Assembly (NCBI GenBank): GCA_031272415.1
Contig: JAISTU010000209.1
Location: 1 to 21,242 of the forward strand
DNA length: 21,242 nucleotides
DNA from: Bacteroidales bacterium
GTDB taxonomy: Bacteria; Bacteroidota; Bacteroidia; Bacteroidales; WCHB1-69
Direction: 5' to 3'
In this document: one piece after another, positions 14,000 through 21,242 of the stretch
How the letters are laid out: every line of letters starts with the position of its first letter
How positions within the stretch are numbered: the first letter of the stretch is position 1
Translations under genes and position numbers: made by a program
The notes under the pieces: generated by a model
What the model saw: the letters and a program-made list of their open reading frames with translations, nothing else
What the model was told of the DNA's origin: nothing
Databases searched by the model: none

Positions 14000-16900
14000 T
14001 TTATTACTATTTTTTGAGTTGTTATTCCTTTTTCTGTTTGAATGCTAATCATATATATTCCGGCTGTTAAATTTAAGTCAAAAAGTATTTCTGCTTTATT
14101 ATAACAGTCATATTGTTGAGTAAAAATTTGTTCTCCAAGCAATGAAACAATTGAAATTGTAAAATTTGTCATTTTTTCTTCTTCTATTTTTACCCAAAAA
14201 TTTCCATTGTTTGGATTAGGATAAATTATTAAACCATTTTTTGGAAAGTTTTGTTGAGAAATATCAGTTGTATTATCCTTATAAAATGTTGTAGTTGAAC
14301 AACTTATATTGTTTTCGTACAAAAATGTTGTTATAACGAAATAATCGTATTTTGTAGTATCAATTGGATGAGGAATTTGAATATATCTTGCATTTGATTC
14401 AGGTATATATTCCGCAATATTTGTTTGCAAATCTATAAATCCCCATTGATAGATTATATTTGATGAATTTTCTTCGCATATTAGGATATTAGAATTGTTC
14501 TTTTTTATGATAATTGTTTTGTCAGGTGCTTCATTTAGTGATTTCTCAATTGAATACGATGTTGTCAACTGACAACCTGTAAGAAAATTGGTTTGTAATA
14601 AGGTTAAAATACCTGTTCCTGCTTGATTGTTCCAATTGACAATGATTTGAGGAGAATTTGGAGAGTTTACAATTGTACCGCCTAATATTGTCCAAAAATA
14701 GTCAATGTTATTTTCTGTTTCCGCTAAATGATAAGGTACATCGCTTTGATTTTTACAAACGTGCGTGTCTCCAATTAATGTTTTTTTAAGGGGCAAAGGG
14801 TGAACAAATATTTCTACATTATTGGAGTATAAAATGCCACAATTGCTCTCGGATGTGTATTGCAATCTGTAATAGGTTGTCTGTGTTAATGGCGGCGGTT
14901 GATAATTTTGGTTTGTTGCTACAGAAATATCATTGAAAAGGATGCTATCTGTTGACTTTTGCCATTGATAGGCATAATTACCATCTCCCCCCGAACAATT
15001 TTGTATATTTGTTAATAAATTTGGTGCTGTATTGTAGCAAATTGTGTCAATATCTGCAATTTTTCCTGCTACAAATTGTGGAAAGACTGTAACTGTGATA
15101 ATATTGCTTGTGTCGAAAGTACCACAAATAGATGAATGTACTATAATGCGATAATAGTTTGTATCCGTCAAATTTCCTGCTTGATAAGTAGTATTGGTTG
15201 CGCCTGAAATATTGGTAAAATTGCTGTTATCAATTGAATTTTGCCATTGATAAGTATATATATTCCCTGCTCCGCTCGAAGAAGTAGAAAATAAAAATTG
15301 GGTAGGAATTGTGTTATAACAGATAGACTGTGTTCCTGTAATTATTCCTGCCTCCAACGGCGGATAAACATTGATTGTAATAGTATTAGAAAAAACTGTT
15401 CCGCAAACAGCGTCAGAAGAACTTCTTAATCTATATTGAGTTGTTGTTGTCAATTTGGAAGGCTGGTATATATTGCCCGTTTGACCTACAATATTGGTCC
15501 AAATATTGCCGTTTAAATATTGCCATTGATTAGCAAAAATACCATTGCCTCCTACTGCTGTCGTTTGGATAAAAACAGCATTTGGAATTGTATTGTGGCA
15601 TATTGTTTGCGAACTATCAATTATAGGCGATATAATTTGAGGATACACTTTTACTTTAATTATATTGGAATAGACTGTACCACAATTGTTGCCGGATGTA
15701 TAACACAAACGATAAAAAGTGGTTTGAGTCAATGTTGGCGGTTGATAGTTTTGATTTGTTGCGCTTGAAATATTATTAAATGTAACACTATCTGTTGAAT
15801 TTTGCCATTGATAAGAATAAACAGCATCGCCACCTGAACAATTTTGTATATTTGTCAATAAATTTGGTGCTGTATTATAGCAAATTGTATCATTACCTGC
15901 AATTTGTCCTGCTATCAATTGCGGACGGACAGTAACTGTAATGCGATTACTTGTATCAACAGAGCCACAAGTGGTAGAATACACTACAACACGATAATAG
16001 GATGTATCTGTTAATGTTATGGCTTGGTATGTTGTGCTTGTTGCACCTGAAATATTTGTAAAATTATTATTATCTATCGAATTTTGCCATTGATAGGTAT
16101 ATAAATTATTTGCTCCGCTCGGAGAAGTAGAAAATGAAAATTGAGTAGGAATTGTACTATAACAAATTGTTTGCGAGCCTGCTATTATTCCTGCATTGAG
16201 CGGTGCATAAACATTAATTGTTACGCTATTGGAATAGACAGTTCCACAGCCGAAATCAGAGATGCTTTTTAAGCGGTATTGTGTTGTATCTGTGAGTGTT
16301 GCAGGCTGATATGTATTAGTCGTTTGACCTATGATGTCTGTCCAACTACTGCCACTGTAAATTTGCCACTGATTGGAAAAACTACCATCTCCACCATTTG
16401 CGACTGTCTGAATAGAAAGCAAAGTAGGAATACTGCTATGGCAAATGGTTTGATTACTGCCAATAGTGGCTGGGGCTACGTCAGGAAATACTTTTACTTT
16501 AATTATATTAGAATAGACTGTACCACAATTGTTTCCGGACGTATAACATAATCGATAAAAAGTGGTTTGAGTCAATGTTGGCGGTTGATAGTTTTGATTT
16601 GTTGCGCCTGAAATATTATTAAATGTAACGCTATCTGTTGAATTTTGCCATTGATAAGAATAGACACCATCGCCGCCCGAACAATTTTGTATATTTGTCA
16701 ATAAATTAGGGACTGTATTATAGCAAATTGTATCATTGCCTGCAATTTGTCCTGTCATAAATTGCGGACGAACTGCTACTGAAACTATATTGCTTGTGTC
16801 GGCATTGCCACAAATGGATGACCAAACAACGAGGCGATAATAAGTTGTATCTGTCAGATTTGTTGCTTGATAAGTCGTGTTTGTGGCACTTAAAATATTA

Positions 16901-17643
16901 GTAAAAGAAACACCATTGTTGGAATTTTGCCATTGATATGTATATGAATTGCCTGCTCCACTTGGATTGGTAGAAAATGAAAATAAACTTGGAGCAGTAT
17001 TGTAGCAAATTGCTTGCGTTCCTGTAATTGTCCCCACATTGAGCGGAGAATGCACATTGATTGTAATGGAGTTGGAATAAACAGTTCCGCAGCCAAAAGC
17101 AGACACATTTTTCAACCTATACTGTGTAGTTACAGTCAAAGTAGGAGGCTGATAAGTATTGCCCGTTTGTCCTGTAATATCTGTCCAATTACCGGCATTA
17201 TAAATTTGCCATTGATTGGAAAAAATACCGTTGCCTCCTGTTGCTGCTGTTTGAATATTTAAATTCGCAGGTACGCTATTGTAACAAATGGTTTGAGTGT
17301 TTCCAATAGTGGCAGCAACAATTTGCGGATAAACTGTAATATTAGCAATAATATTGCTATCATCCGCAATCGCGTCTGAATTTGTATCTAATAAATATCT
17401 GACAATCAATGAATTAGTTAAATTATTGAGATTAACAAATGTATCTGTACTCCATGTTTTAACAGTTGTCCAAGTGCTACCCACTGATGGTTTTGTTTGC
17501 CATAAATATTGGTCAGTCCCCATTGCAGTAGACAATGATACTGCGGTGCTACCATTGTAACAAACGGAAATATTTTGCTGCGCATTGGCAATGTGCAAAA
17601 ACAACATTCCGCAAAAAAATAATACCAATCTCTTGATTTTCAT
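13996..17643 (-). CDS. Giant T9SS-secreted protein with nine or ten Ig-like repeats
   Basis: 1215 residues. A signal peptide (1-21, …LHIANA) is followed by a degenerate Ig-like module (23-106). Nine clear modules span ~107-948, each starting with TIC(Y/H)N-x2-P and carrying NQWQ/YQWQN, NxTYQPxTLTxTTxYRL and a second Cys (GCGTVYSN). A PKD-like domain (~955-1035), another domain of uncertain type (~1040-1120) and a T9SS type A sorting domain (~1137-1215: IIYPNPNNGNFWVKI … LTAGIYMISI … KIVIK) complete it. First cysteines of modules 1-9 are at 120, 213, 307, 401, 494, 588, 682, 775 and 869. The likely fate is export by Sec, then T9SS, then attachment to or release from the cell surface; a role in adhesion is typical for such proteins but not shown. 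The gene starts 9 nt after the small Cys-rich gene and overlaps the barrel gene by 4 nt. Confidence 0.9.
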   Translation of the reverse strand: MKIKRLVLFFCGMLFLHIANAQQNISVCYNGSTAVSLSTAMGTDQYLWQTKPSVGSTWTTVKTWSTDTFVNLNNLTNSLIVRYLLDTNSDAIADDSNIIANITVYPQIVAATIGNTQTICYNSVPANLNIQTAATGGNGIFSNQWQIYNAGNWTDITGQTGNTYQPPTLTVTTQYRLKNVSAFGCGTVYSNSITINVHSPLNVGTITGTQAICYNTAPSLFSFSTNPSGAGNSYTYQWQNSNNGVSFTNILSATNTTYQATNLTDTTYYRLVVWSSICGNADTSNIVSVAVRPQFMTGQIAGNDTICYNTVPNLLTNIQNCSGGDGVYSYQWQNSTDSVTFNNISGATNQNYQPPTLTQTTFYRLCYTSGNNCGTVYSNIIKVKVFPDVAPATIGSNQTICHSSIPTLLSIQTVANGGDGSFSNQWQIYSGSSWTDIIGQTTNTYQPATLTDTTQYRLKSISDFGCGTVYSNSVTINVYAPLNAGIIAGSQTICYSTIPTQFSFSTSPSGANNLYTYQWQNSIDNNNFTNISGATSTTYQAITLTDTSYYRVVVYSTTCGSVDTSNRITVTVRPQLIAGQIAGNDTICYNTAPNLLTNIQNCSGGDAVYSYQWQNSTDSVTFNNISSATNQNYQPPTLTQTTFYRLCYTSGNNCGTVYSNIIKVKVYPQIISPIIDSSQTICHNTIPNAVFIQTTAVGGNGIFANQWQYLNGNIWTNIVGQTGNIYQPSKLTTTTQYRLRSSSDAVCGTVFSNTITINVYPPLEAGIITGTQSICYNTIPTQFLFSTSSSGAGNIYTYQWQNSIDNSNFTNISGATNTTYQAGNLTDTNYYRIIVHSSICGTFDTSNIITVTVFPQFVAGKIADIDTICYNTAPNLLTNIQNCSGGDGNYAYQWQKSTDSILFNDISVATNQNYQPPPLTQTTYYRLQYTSESNCGILYSNNVEIFVHPLPLKKTLIGDTHVCKNQSDVPYHLAETENNIDYFWTILGGTIVNSPNSPQIIVNWNNQAGTGILTLLQTNFLTGCQLTTSYSIEKSLNEAPDKTIIIKKNNSNILICEENSSNIIYQWGFIDLQTNIAEYIPESNARYIQIPHPIDTTKYDYFVITTFLYENNISCSTTTFYKDNTTDISQQNFPKNGLIIYPNPNNGNFWVKIEEEKMTNFTISIVSLLGEQIFTQQYDCYNKAEILFDLNLTAGIYMISIQTEKGITTQKIVIK
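14800..17331 (-). repeat. Higher-order coding repeat: (A-B-C)x3 with an 843-bp period
   Basis: Nine ~280-bp modules of three classes alternate as A-B-C. Equivalent points are exactly 843 bp apart: the GTTGATA block of class C begins at 14898 in copy 3 and 15741 in copy 2, and the GGTTTGAGTC block begins at 15721 in copy 2 and 16564 in copy 1. In protein terms A-to-A, B-to-B and C-to-C first-Cys distances are all 281 residues. The C modules of copies 1 and 2 are nearly identical also at DNA level. Confidence 0.92.
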
Positions 17644-17652
17644 TGTTATTAT

Positions 17653-17904
17653 CTATTTTTGAATTTTATAACAAAATTTGCAGGGCTTGCGCTTATAAGT
17701 ATTAACCGCAACTTTTGCGGAAACTTTTTTAACTTCTGCCTCACACTTATTTAACCCCGTACAATAATGGTCGTGATATGCGTATGCCTTTTCGCTGCAA
17801 CAAACCAAAACCATATCATTGTCTTTTGGCAGAGCAACTTTTGAAGTATTGGCTGCCAATAAACTGCAAGCAATAAACGCGAAAAAAATCAGGAACTTTT
17901 TCAT
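17653..17904 (-). CDS. Small exported cysteine/histidine-rich protein
   Basis: 83 residues. The hydrophobic N-terminus (MKKFLIFFAFIACSLLAA) is a signal peptide; FIAC could also act as a weak lipobox, making it a lipoprotein. The mature part has V-C35-C36 and then YHDHYCTGLNKCEAE … KRKPCKFCYK with C48, C54, C75 and C78. This YHxxxCxGLxxC … PCKxC layout recurs in small Bacteroidetes proteins and looks like a compact metal-binding (zinc-ribbon-like) or disulfide-bonded fold. Function is unknown. Its ATG overlaps the protease stop by 4 nt (ATGA) and it ends 9 nt before the Ig-repeat gene, so it is firmly embedded in the operon. Confidence 0.75.
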   Translation of the reverse strand: MKKFLIFFAFIACSLLAANTSKVALPKDNDMVLVCCSEKAYAYHDHYCTGLNKCEAEVKKVSAKVAVNTYKRKPCKFCYKIQK

Positions 17905-18725
17905 TGTTCAAAACTCCTTACATTATACCCTCCTGCCGACAGCACTTTATCTGCCTGATTGATTTTCAGAACTACGCTTTCACCTTTTACCAAACTTCCC
18001 GTAAATTCGGTAAAAATGGTAGAAAAATCGCCTACAACAATGCCGATAACTTTTGTCGGTTTGTCGCCGTCCATAATCATCACAGGACCGCCGCTATGTC
18101 CGTGATTGACAGAGCCATCCAACTTAAAGAGCGATTTGTTTTCGTGAAATGCATCGCTGGTAATTTTTCCGTCCGGCTCGCTCCAGTCGTTAAGTCCGTA
18201 GCCCATTATCAGCACGTTGCCCGCCTTAAATTCATCGGAATTACCGAGTGGCAATGGTGAAATCTGTTTTATTTCCTCCTCAAGTCGCAAAATGGCGACA
18301 TCGGTGCCGAAATATTCCAAATAATCGGCTAATGCCGGTTGCACTTTGGCGTTGAATTTATTGTAGTTAAATTCTTTGTAATAAACTACTTCCGCCTGCG
18401 TTTCAACAGGAATTTTTGCCTGCGCAAACGAAACATCTACTTTGTCGCCGATTTCCAATTCTTCCACAACGTGCCTTGCTGTGAGAATATAATTGGGCGA
18501 AATAAGAAATCCCGTACCCATTCCGTCGGCAGTTTCAATACGCACAACTGCTTCGCGTGGCTCTGTATTTGCCGAACTTATCCAGTGCATTTTGAACGGC
18601 AAAACGGCGATGCAAAAAGCCAATGCCAACGCAAGCCAAAATGCGATGCCGTAAATGCGAGACATTTTTCGTACTTTATTGGATAATTGCGTTTTATCCG
18701 ATTGATTTACAACGTATTGTATCAT
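17901..18725 (-). CDS. Membrane-anchored trypsin-like serine protease
   Basis: 274 residues. A positively charged N-terminus (NKVRKMSR) precedes one transmembrane helix (~23-43), which puts the catalytic domain on the periplasmic side. The chymotrypsin/trypsin-fold triad is complete: H85 in LTARHVV, D142 in GTDVAILRL, S211 in NHGHSGGPVM. GTGFLISPNYILTARHV is the usual strand before the His. There is no PDZ domain, so it is not a full DegP/HtrA. An internal Met21 is an alternative start that would keep the membrane helix. It begins 18 nt after the stop of the tubulin-like gene and overlaps the next gene by 4 nt. The sampled line at 18541 is 52% G+C. A job in processing an envelope partner of the same operon is plausible but unproven. 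Confidence 0.88.
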   Translation of the reverse strand: MIQYVVNQSDKTQLSNKVRKMSRIYGIAFWLALALAFCIAVLPFKMHWISSANTEPREAVVRIETADGMGTGFLISPNYILTARHVVEELEIGDKVDVSFAQAKIPVETQAEVVYYKEFNYNKFNAKVQPALADYLEYFGTDVAILRLEEEIKQISPLPLGNSDEFKAGNVLIMGYGLNDWSEPDGKITSDAFHENKSLFKLDGSVNHGHSGGPVMIMDGDKPTKVIGIVVGDFSTIFTEFTGSLVKGESVVLKINQADKVLSAGGYNVRSFEQ

Positions 18726-18743
18726 AATTCTTTCTTTGATTTT

Positions 18744-21242
18744 TTAGTTGTTAAGATATTGTTCAAACTGTTTTTGTGTCAAATAAGGCACGCGGCGTTT
18801 GAAAACAAAGACATTCGGATTGGTAGCATCATCGTTGTTGTAGTCGATGTTTTGCGCAATTCGCTGACGAACAGTCGGATTGATACCAATATTGACAGTG
18901 GGGTCGAAAGTCGGCACATTTCCGCCCATATAACCGTATTCCTGGAAAACAATCACAGCATCGTTCAAGCCGGGCAGTTCGCAGTTGCAGTCGGCGCCAT
19001 TGATATTGTAGTTTGGCATCAATGGTTGCAAGGCAGCAATATCGCCATTCAAATAAATCAGTTTCAAGCAATTATGCGATTGGAACACATCCGTATTGGC
19101 ACGAATTTCTTCCAAACCCGGAATGGATTGACGGATATTGGTTTCATTTTCCGCAATAAATGGCTTGATTGCCTGCCATTGTCTGTCGGCGGGCGTGGCT
19201 TTCAATCTCTGTATCAGATTGATAATGTTTTCATTCTGCAAATCGGTAATATTCACATTTACATAACTCATACTGCGAACAATGCAATCGGCAAATAACT
19301 GCTGACGTCCAATATTTTCGAGATAAGTCCACAGCGAAAGGTTGTCTGTGATGTGTGCCATCGAAAATTTATTGTTCTGCTTGTTGTTTTTGTAGCCGGT
19401 TTCCAAATGCTGAATATCGTTGTCCAACGAACCGTTTGAAAAAATTGCCGAAAAATTGGGAGTGTTGGTTGTCAGATTGGCGCGAATTTCGTTTTCACGC
19501 CGTTGCAAAGTAACCACCGAATCATCGTTGCCATTGTAATTGATAACGCCTGTAATCATCGAGAGAAGTCCGGTGATTTTCGGAATTGTGGGCAATTCTT
19601 TGGTCTGACTTCGCAGTTGCGTTTGAGCAGCACGAATGGTATCGCTTATATTTTTCAACACATCAACCGAAACTTGCATTTTGTTGAGCATCAATATATT
19701 GGCAAGTTGCTCGCGAAAATACGCTTTACGCTGTAAAAGCGCCACAGGTAGCGATTTTGCAGACATTATTTTTGTGATTTGCGCCTGTAAAATGCGATTC
19801 CAGTTTGCCTGCTGACCGTCCAGTTTGTATTCCGATAGCCAAAATTTCAACACTTCATCAATGCTTTCGGCAACGGCTTCGAGTATCAGTTTCCCTACCG
19901 AAAGATTTTGATATTTATCCAAGTGTGTTTTAAGCAGTTCGTATATTTTATCAATAAACTGGTCGCGTATGGTAAGGCGATTGTTATTGACCAAGGCAAA
20001 ATGATTGGCGTCGTTATCGGCTGTAAAAAGGCGATAAATGTACGCATTGGCGCTTGGCGCCTGATAATTTTTCTTAACAATAGCATTAACATCGTCATTT
20101 TCAATCTCTTTCAAAAGATTTGTGCCGTTTGCCGTGTTTTGTCCGTCCACAATGTTGAGGCATTCGGCAATCAGTTTTCCAAACTCCTGTTTTGTAGCGC
20201 CTTTTATTTGTGTCGTGCGCGAAGTGATAGAAGTTTTATCGGAATTTCTATCTATAAAATTCTCTGTATCAGTCCATTGTTCCAAAATCTGCTTTGAAAG
20301 TTTCAGCCCAAAAAGTTCTTTTAGCAGTTCTTTTGGAAAATAAATCAGTTTGGTGCCGAAAGTCGAAAATTTGTAACCGTTCACATTTGCCTGCATATCA
20401 AGCAGTCGGCGGTCAACAGTTTCCGCAAAATTGGGAATCGGCAGTCCGTTTTGCATATCTACTTCGCCAAAAGAATGAATACGCGAAAAAATGTGCAAGC
20501 CCGCAACTTTGTACAGTTCAGGCACATTTGAAATCGGCGCAAACATATTGGTATAGTCCTGCGAAAGGAAATAACACTGTTTGAAAGGGTCGGCGTTGTT
20601 GCGATAGTTGCTGCCGTCCGCCCAAACGACATCGTAAGGATGGTTGCTGTCAGAATAATATTGAATGGCTGTTATTGCCGAAAAATAGTTGTAAAACAGC
20701 GCATCGGCACCGTTTTGTGCCAACTGTTGACGGCTCGGAGTGAGAAACAATCCAAAAACATTGTCCGATTTGGTAATATCGCGCACCAAATATGCCATAT
20801 CAACGCAAGCGCCTGAGCCGGTGCCGCCTGTGAGCGTGCCAACGATAAAGATGTATGTGTAATTGTCGCCGTGAATTTGCTGCCAATTTTGCAAAATTGC
20901 AGAGCGAACTGCCTGATAATTCAGCCAAAAAGCCAAACGACCATAGGAGGAGTTGCCACCGGCGCCGTTGCCTGCCGCCAGCGCAGCGTCCACAGGTGGA
21001 ATCCACGAATGGTCGAGCCGCGTGTCGGAACGCAGTTGATTGACTTGCGCCCCTATATTCTGCAACGAAATATAAACGGGTTGAATATCCGTTTTTCCCA
21101 TTGCTGTTGCCTGTGGCTTTTGATTTACATCGGTTTCCAAATACAGATACCGAACAGAGTCGGGCTTGTTTTTGCCCGTAAATTGGTAATGAAATTGCTG
21201 ACATTCTTCTATGATGTGAAGTCCGCTTGTGCCGAGACCGAT
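18744..21242 (-). CDS. Tubulin/FtsZ-like GTPase, Tubulin_2 type (5' end outside window)
   Basis: The frame is open to the right edge, so the protein has at least 832 residues and its start lies beyond 21242; the TTG at 21138-21140 is not the start. The visible N-terminus IGLGTSGLHIIEEC matches the tubulin-superfamily T1 nucleotide loop. GTLTGGTGSGACVDMAYLVRD, with GGTGSG encoded at 20811-20828, is the T4 tubulin signature that binds GTP phosphates. GNGAGGNSSYGRLAFWLNYQAV before it is the conserved segment of the large prokaryotic 'tubulin-like' family (Pfam Tubulin_2). After the GTPase core (~400 residues) comes a long, mostly helical C-terminal region (…RAAQTQLRSQTKELPTIPK…) of unknown role. 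It is far larger than FtsZ (~400) and is not a division FtsZ. Locally G+C-rich (42 of 60 bases from 20941). It is the first visible gene of the minus-strand operon. Confidence 0.85.
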   Translation of the reverse strand: MGLGTSGLHIIEECQQFHYQFTGKNKPDSVRYLYLETDVNQKPQATAMGKTDIQPVYISLQNIGAQVNQLRSDTRLDHSWIPPVDAALAAGNGAGGNSSYGRLAFWLNYQAVRSAILQNWQQIHGDNYTYIFIVGTLTGGTGSGACVDMAYLVRDITKSDNVFGLFLTPSRQQLAQNGADALFYNYFSAITAIQYYSDSNHPYDVVWADGSNYRNNADPFKQCYFLSQDYTNMFAPISNVPELYKVAGLHIFSRIHSFGEVDMQNGLPIPNFAETVDRRLLDMQANVNGYKFSTFGTKLIYFPKELLKELFGLKLSKQILEQWTDTENFIDRNSDKTSITSRTTQIKGATKQEFGKLIAECLNIVDGQNTANGTNLLKEIENDDVNAIVKKNYQAPSANAYIYRLFTADNDANHFALVNNNRLTIRDQFIDKIYELLKTHLDKYQNLSVGKLILEAVAESIDEVLKFWLSEYKLDGQQANWNRILQAQITKIMSAKSLPVALLQRKAYFREQLANILMLNKMQVSVDVLKNISDTIRAAQTQLRSQTKELPTIPKITGLLSMITGVINYNGNDDSVVTLQRRENEIRANLTTNTPNFSAIFSNGSLDNDIQHLETGYKNNKQNNKFSMAHITDNLSLWTYLENIGRQQLFADCIVRSMSYVNVNITDLQNENIINLIQRLKATPADRQWQAIKPFIAENETNIRQSIPGLEEIRANTDVFQSHNCLKLIYLNGDIAALQPLMPNYNINGADCNCELPGLNDAVIVFQEYGYMGGNVPTFDPTVNIGINPTVRQRIAQNIDYNNDDATNPNVFVFKRRVPYLTQKQFEQYLNN

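Noticed and set aside
14800..17331. CRISPR-like or non-coding satellite array
   Set aside because: The repeats are in frame in one long coding sequence, about 280 bp per module, and encode Ig-like domains with conserved Cys and Trp; there are no short direct repeats with unique spacers.
18687..19298. Plus-strand 203-codon frame opposite the tubulin-like gene
   Set aside because: It is antisense to a continuous coding frame and its product shows no recognisable motif.

Overview
The window looks like a chromosomal segment of an anaerobic, AT-rich member of the Bacteroidetes. Four things point there. There is a protein with a type IX secretion (T9SS) C-terminal sorting domain. Several genes have promoters of the Bacteroidetes form TTTG-N19-TAnnTTTG instead of -35/-10 boxes. 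There is a beta-ketoacyl synthase / synthase-like / acyltransferase trio of a kind I recall from this phylum. There is also an [FeFe]-hydrogenase maturation GTPase (HydF), which implies an anaerobic, hydrogen-metabolising lifestyle. No phage, transposase, CRISPR array or rRNA was seen.

Layout. 1-1291 (+) is the 3' part of an Omp85/BamA-type outer-membrane beta-barrel gene, facing hydF (1311-2492, -). A non-coding stretch of about 420 bp follows; it holds a decayed inverted-repeat element, a 7-bp tandem repeat and possible promoters. Then come mtgA (peptidoglycan glycosyltransferase) and mtaB (tRNA methylthiotransferase), which abut exactly. On the minus strand, 4989-8432 is a defence-like block: a single-chain nuclease/N6-adenine methylase/specificity protein, an unreported-looking 27-codon ORF, and a 37-kDa-type nucleoid-associated protein. 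Diverging from it is a three-gene lipid or polyene unit (8535-11267, +): an intact Cys-His-His beta-ketoacyl synthase, a short synthase-like partner without a catalytic cysteine, and a PlsC-like acyltransferase. tRNA-Lys(UUU) and surE follow.

From 12.4 kb to the right edge everything is on the minus strand and packed so tightly (gaps of 18 and 9 nt, two 4-nt ATGA overlaps) that it reads as one operon. In transcription order it encodes a tubulin/FtsZ-like GTPase (5' end outside the window), a membrane-anchored trypsin-like protease, a small exported Cys-rich protein, a 1215-residue T9SS-exported Ig-repeat protein, and an exported protein with a predicted outer-membrane barrel. Together these would reach from the cytoplasm to the cell surface, and this is the strongest candidate for an undescribed system here. 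The Ig-repeat gene contains a remarkably regular higher-order repeat: nine modules of 93-94 residues arranged as (A-B-C)x3 with an exact 281-residue (843-bp) period.

Base composition is uneven. Sampled 60-base lines of the tubulin-like and protease genes range from 40 to 70% G+C, against about 32-33% in the Ig-repeat and barrel genes of the same operon. The restriction-modification gene shifts from about 50% G+C at its 5' end to about 27% in its middle and 3' part.
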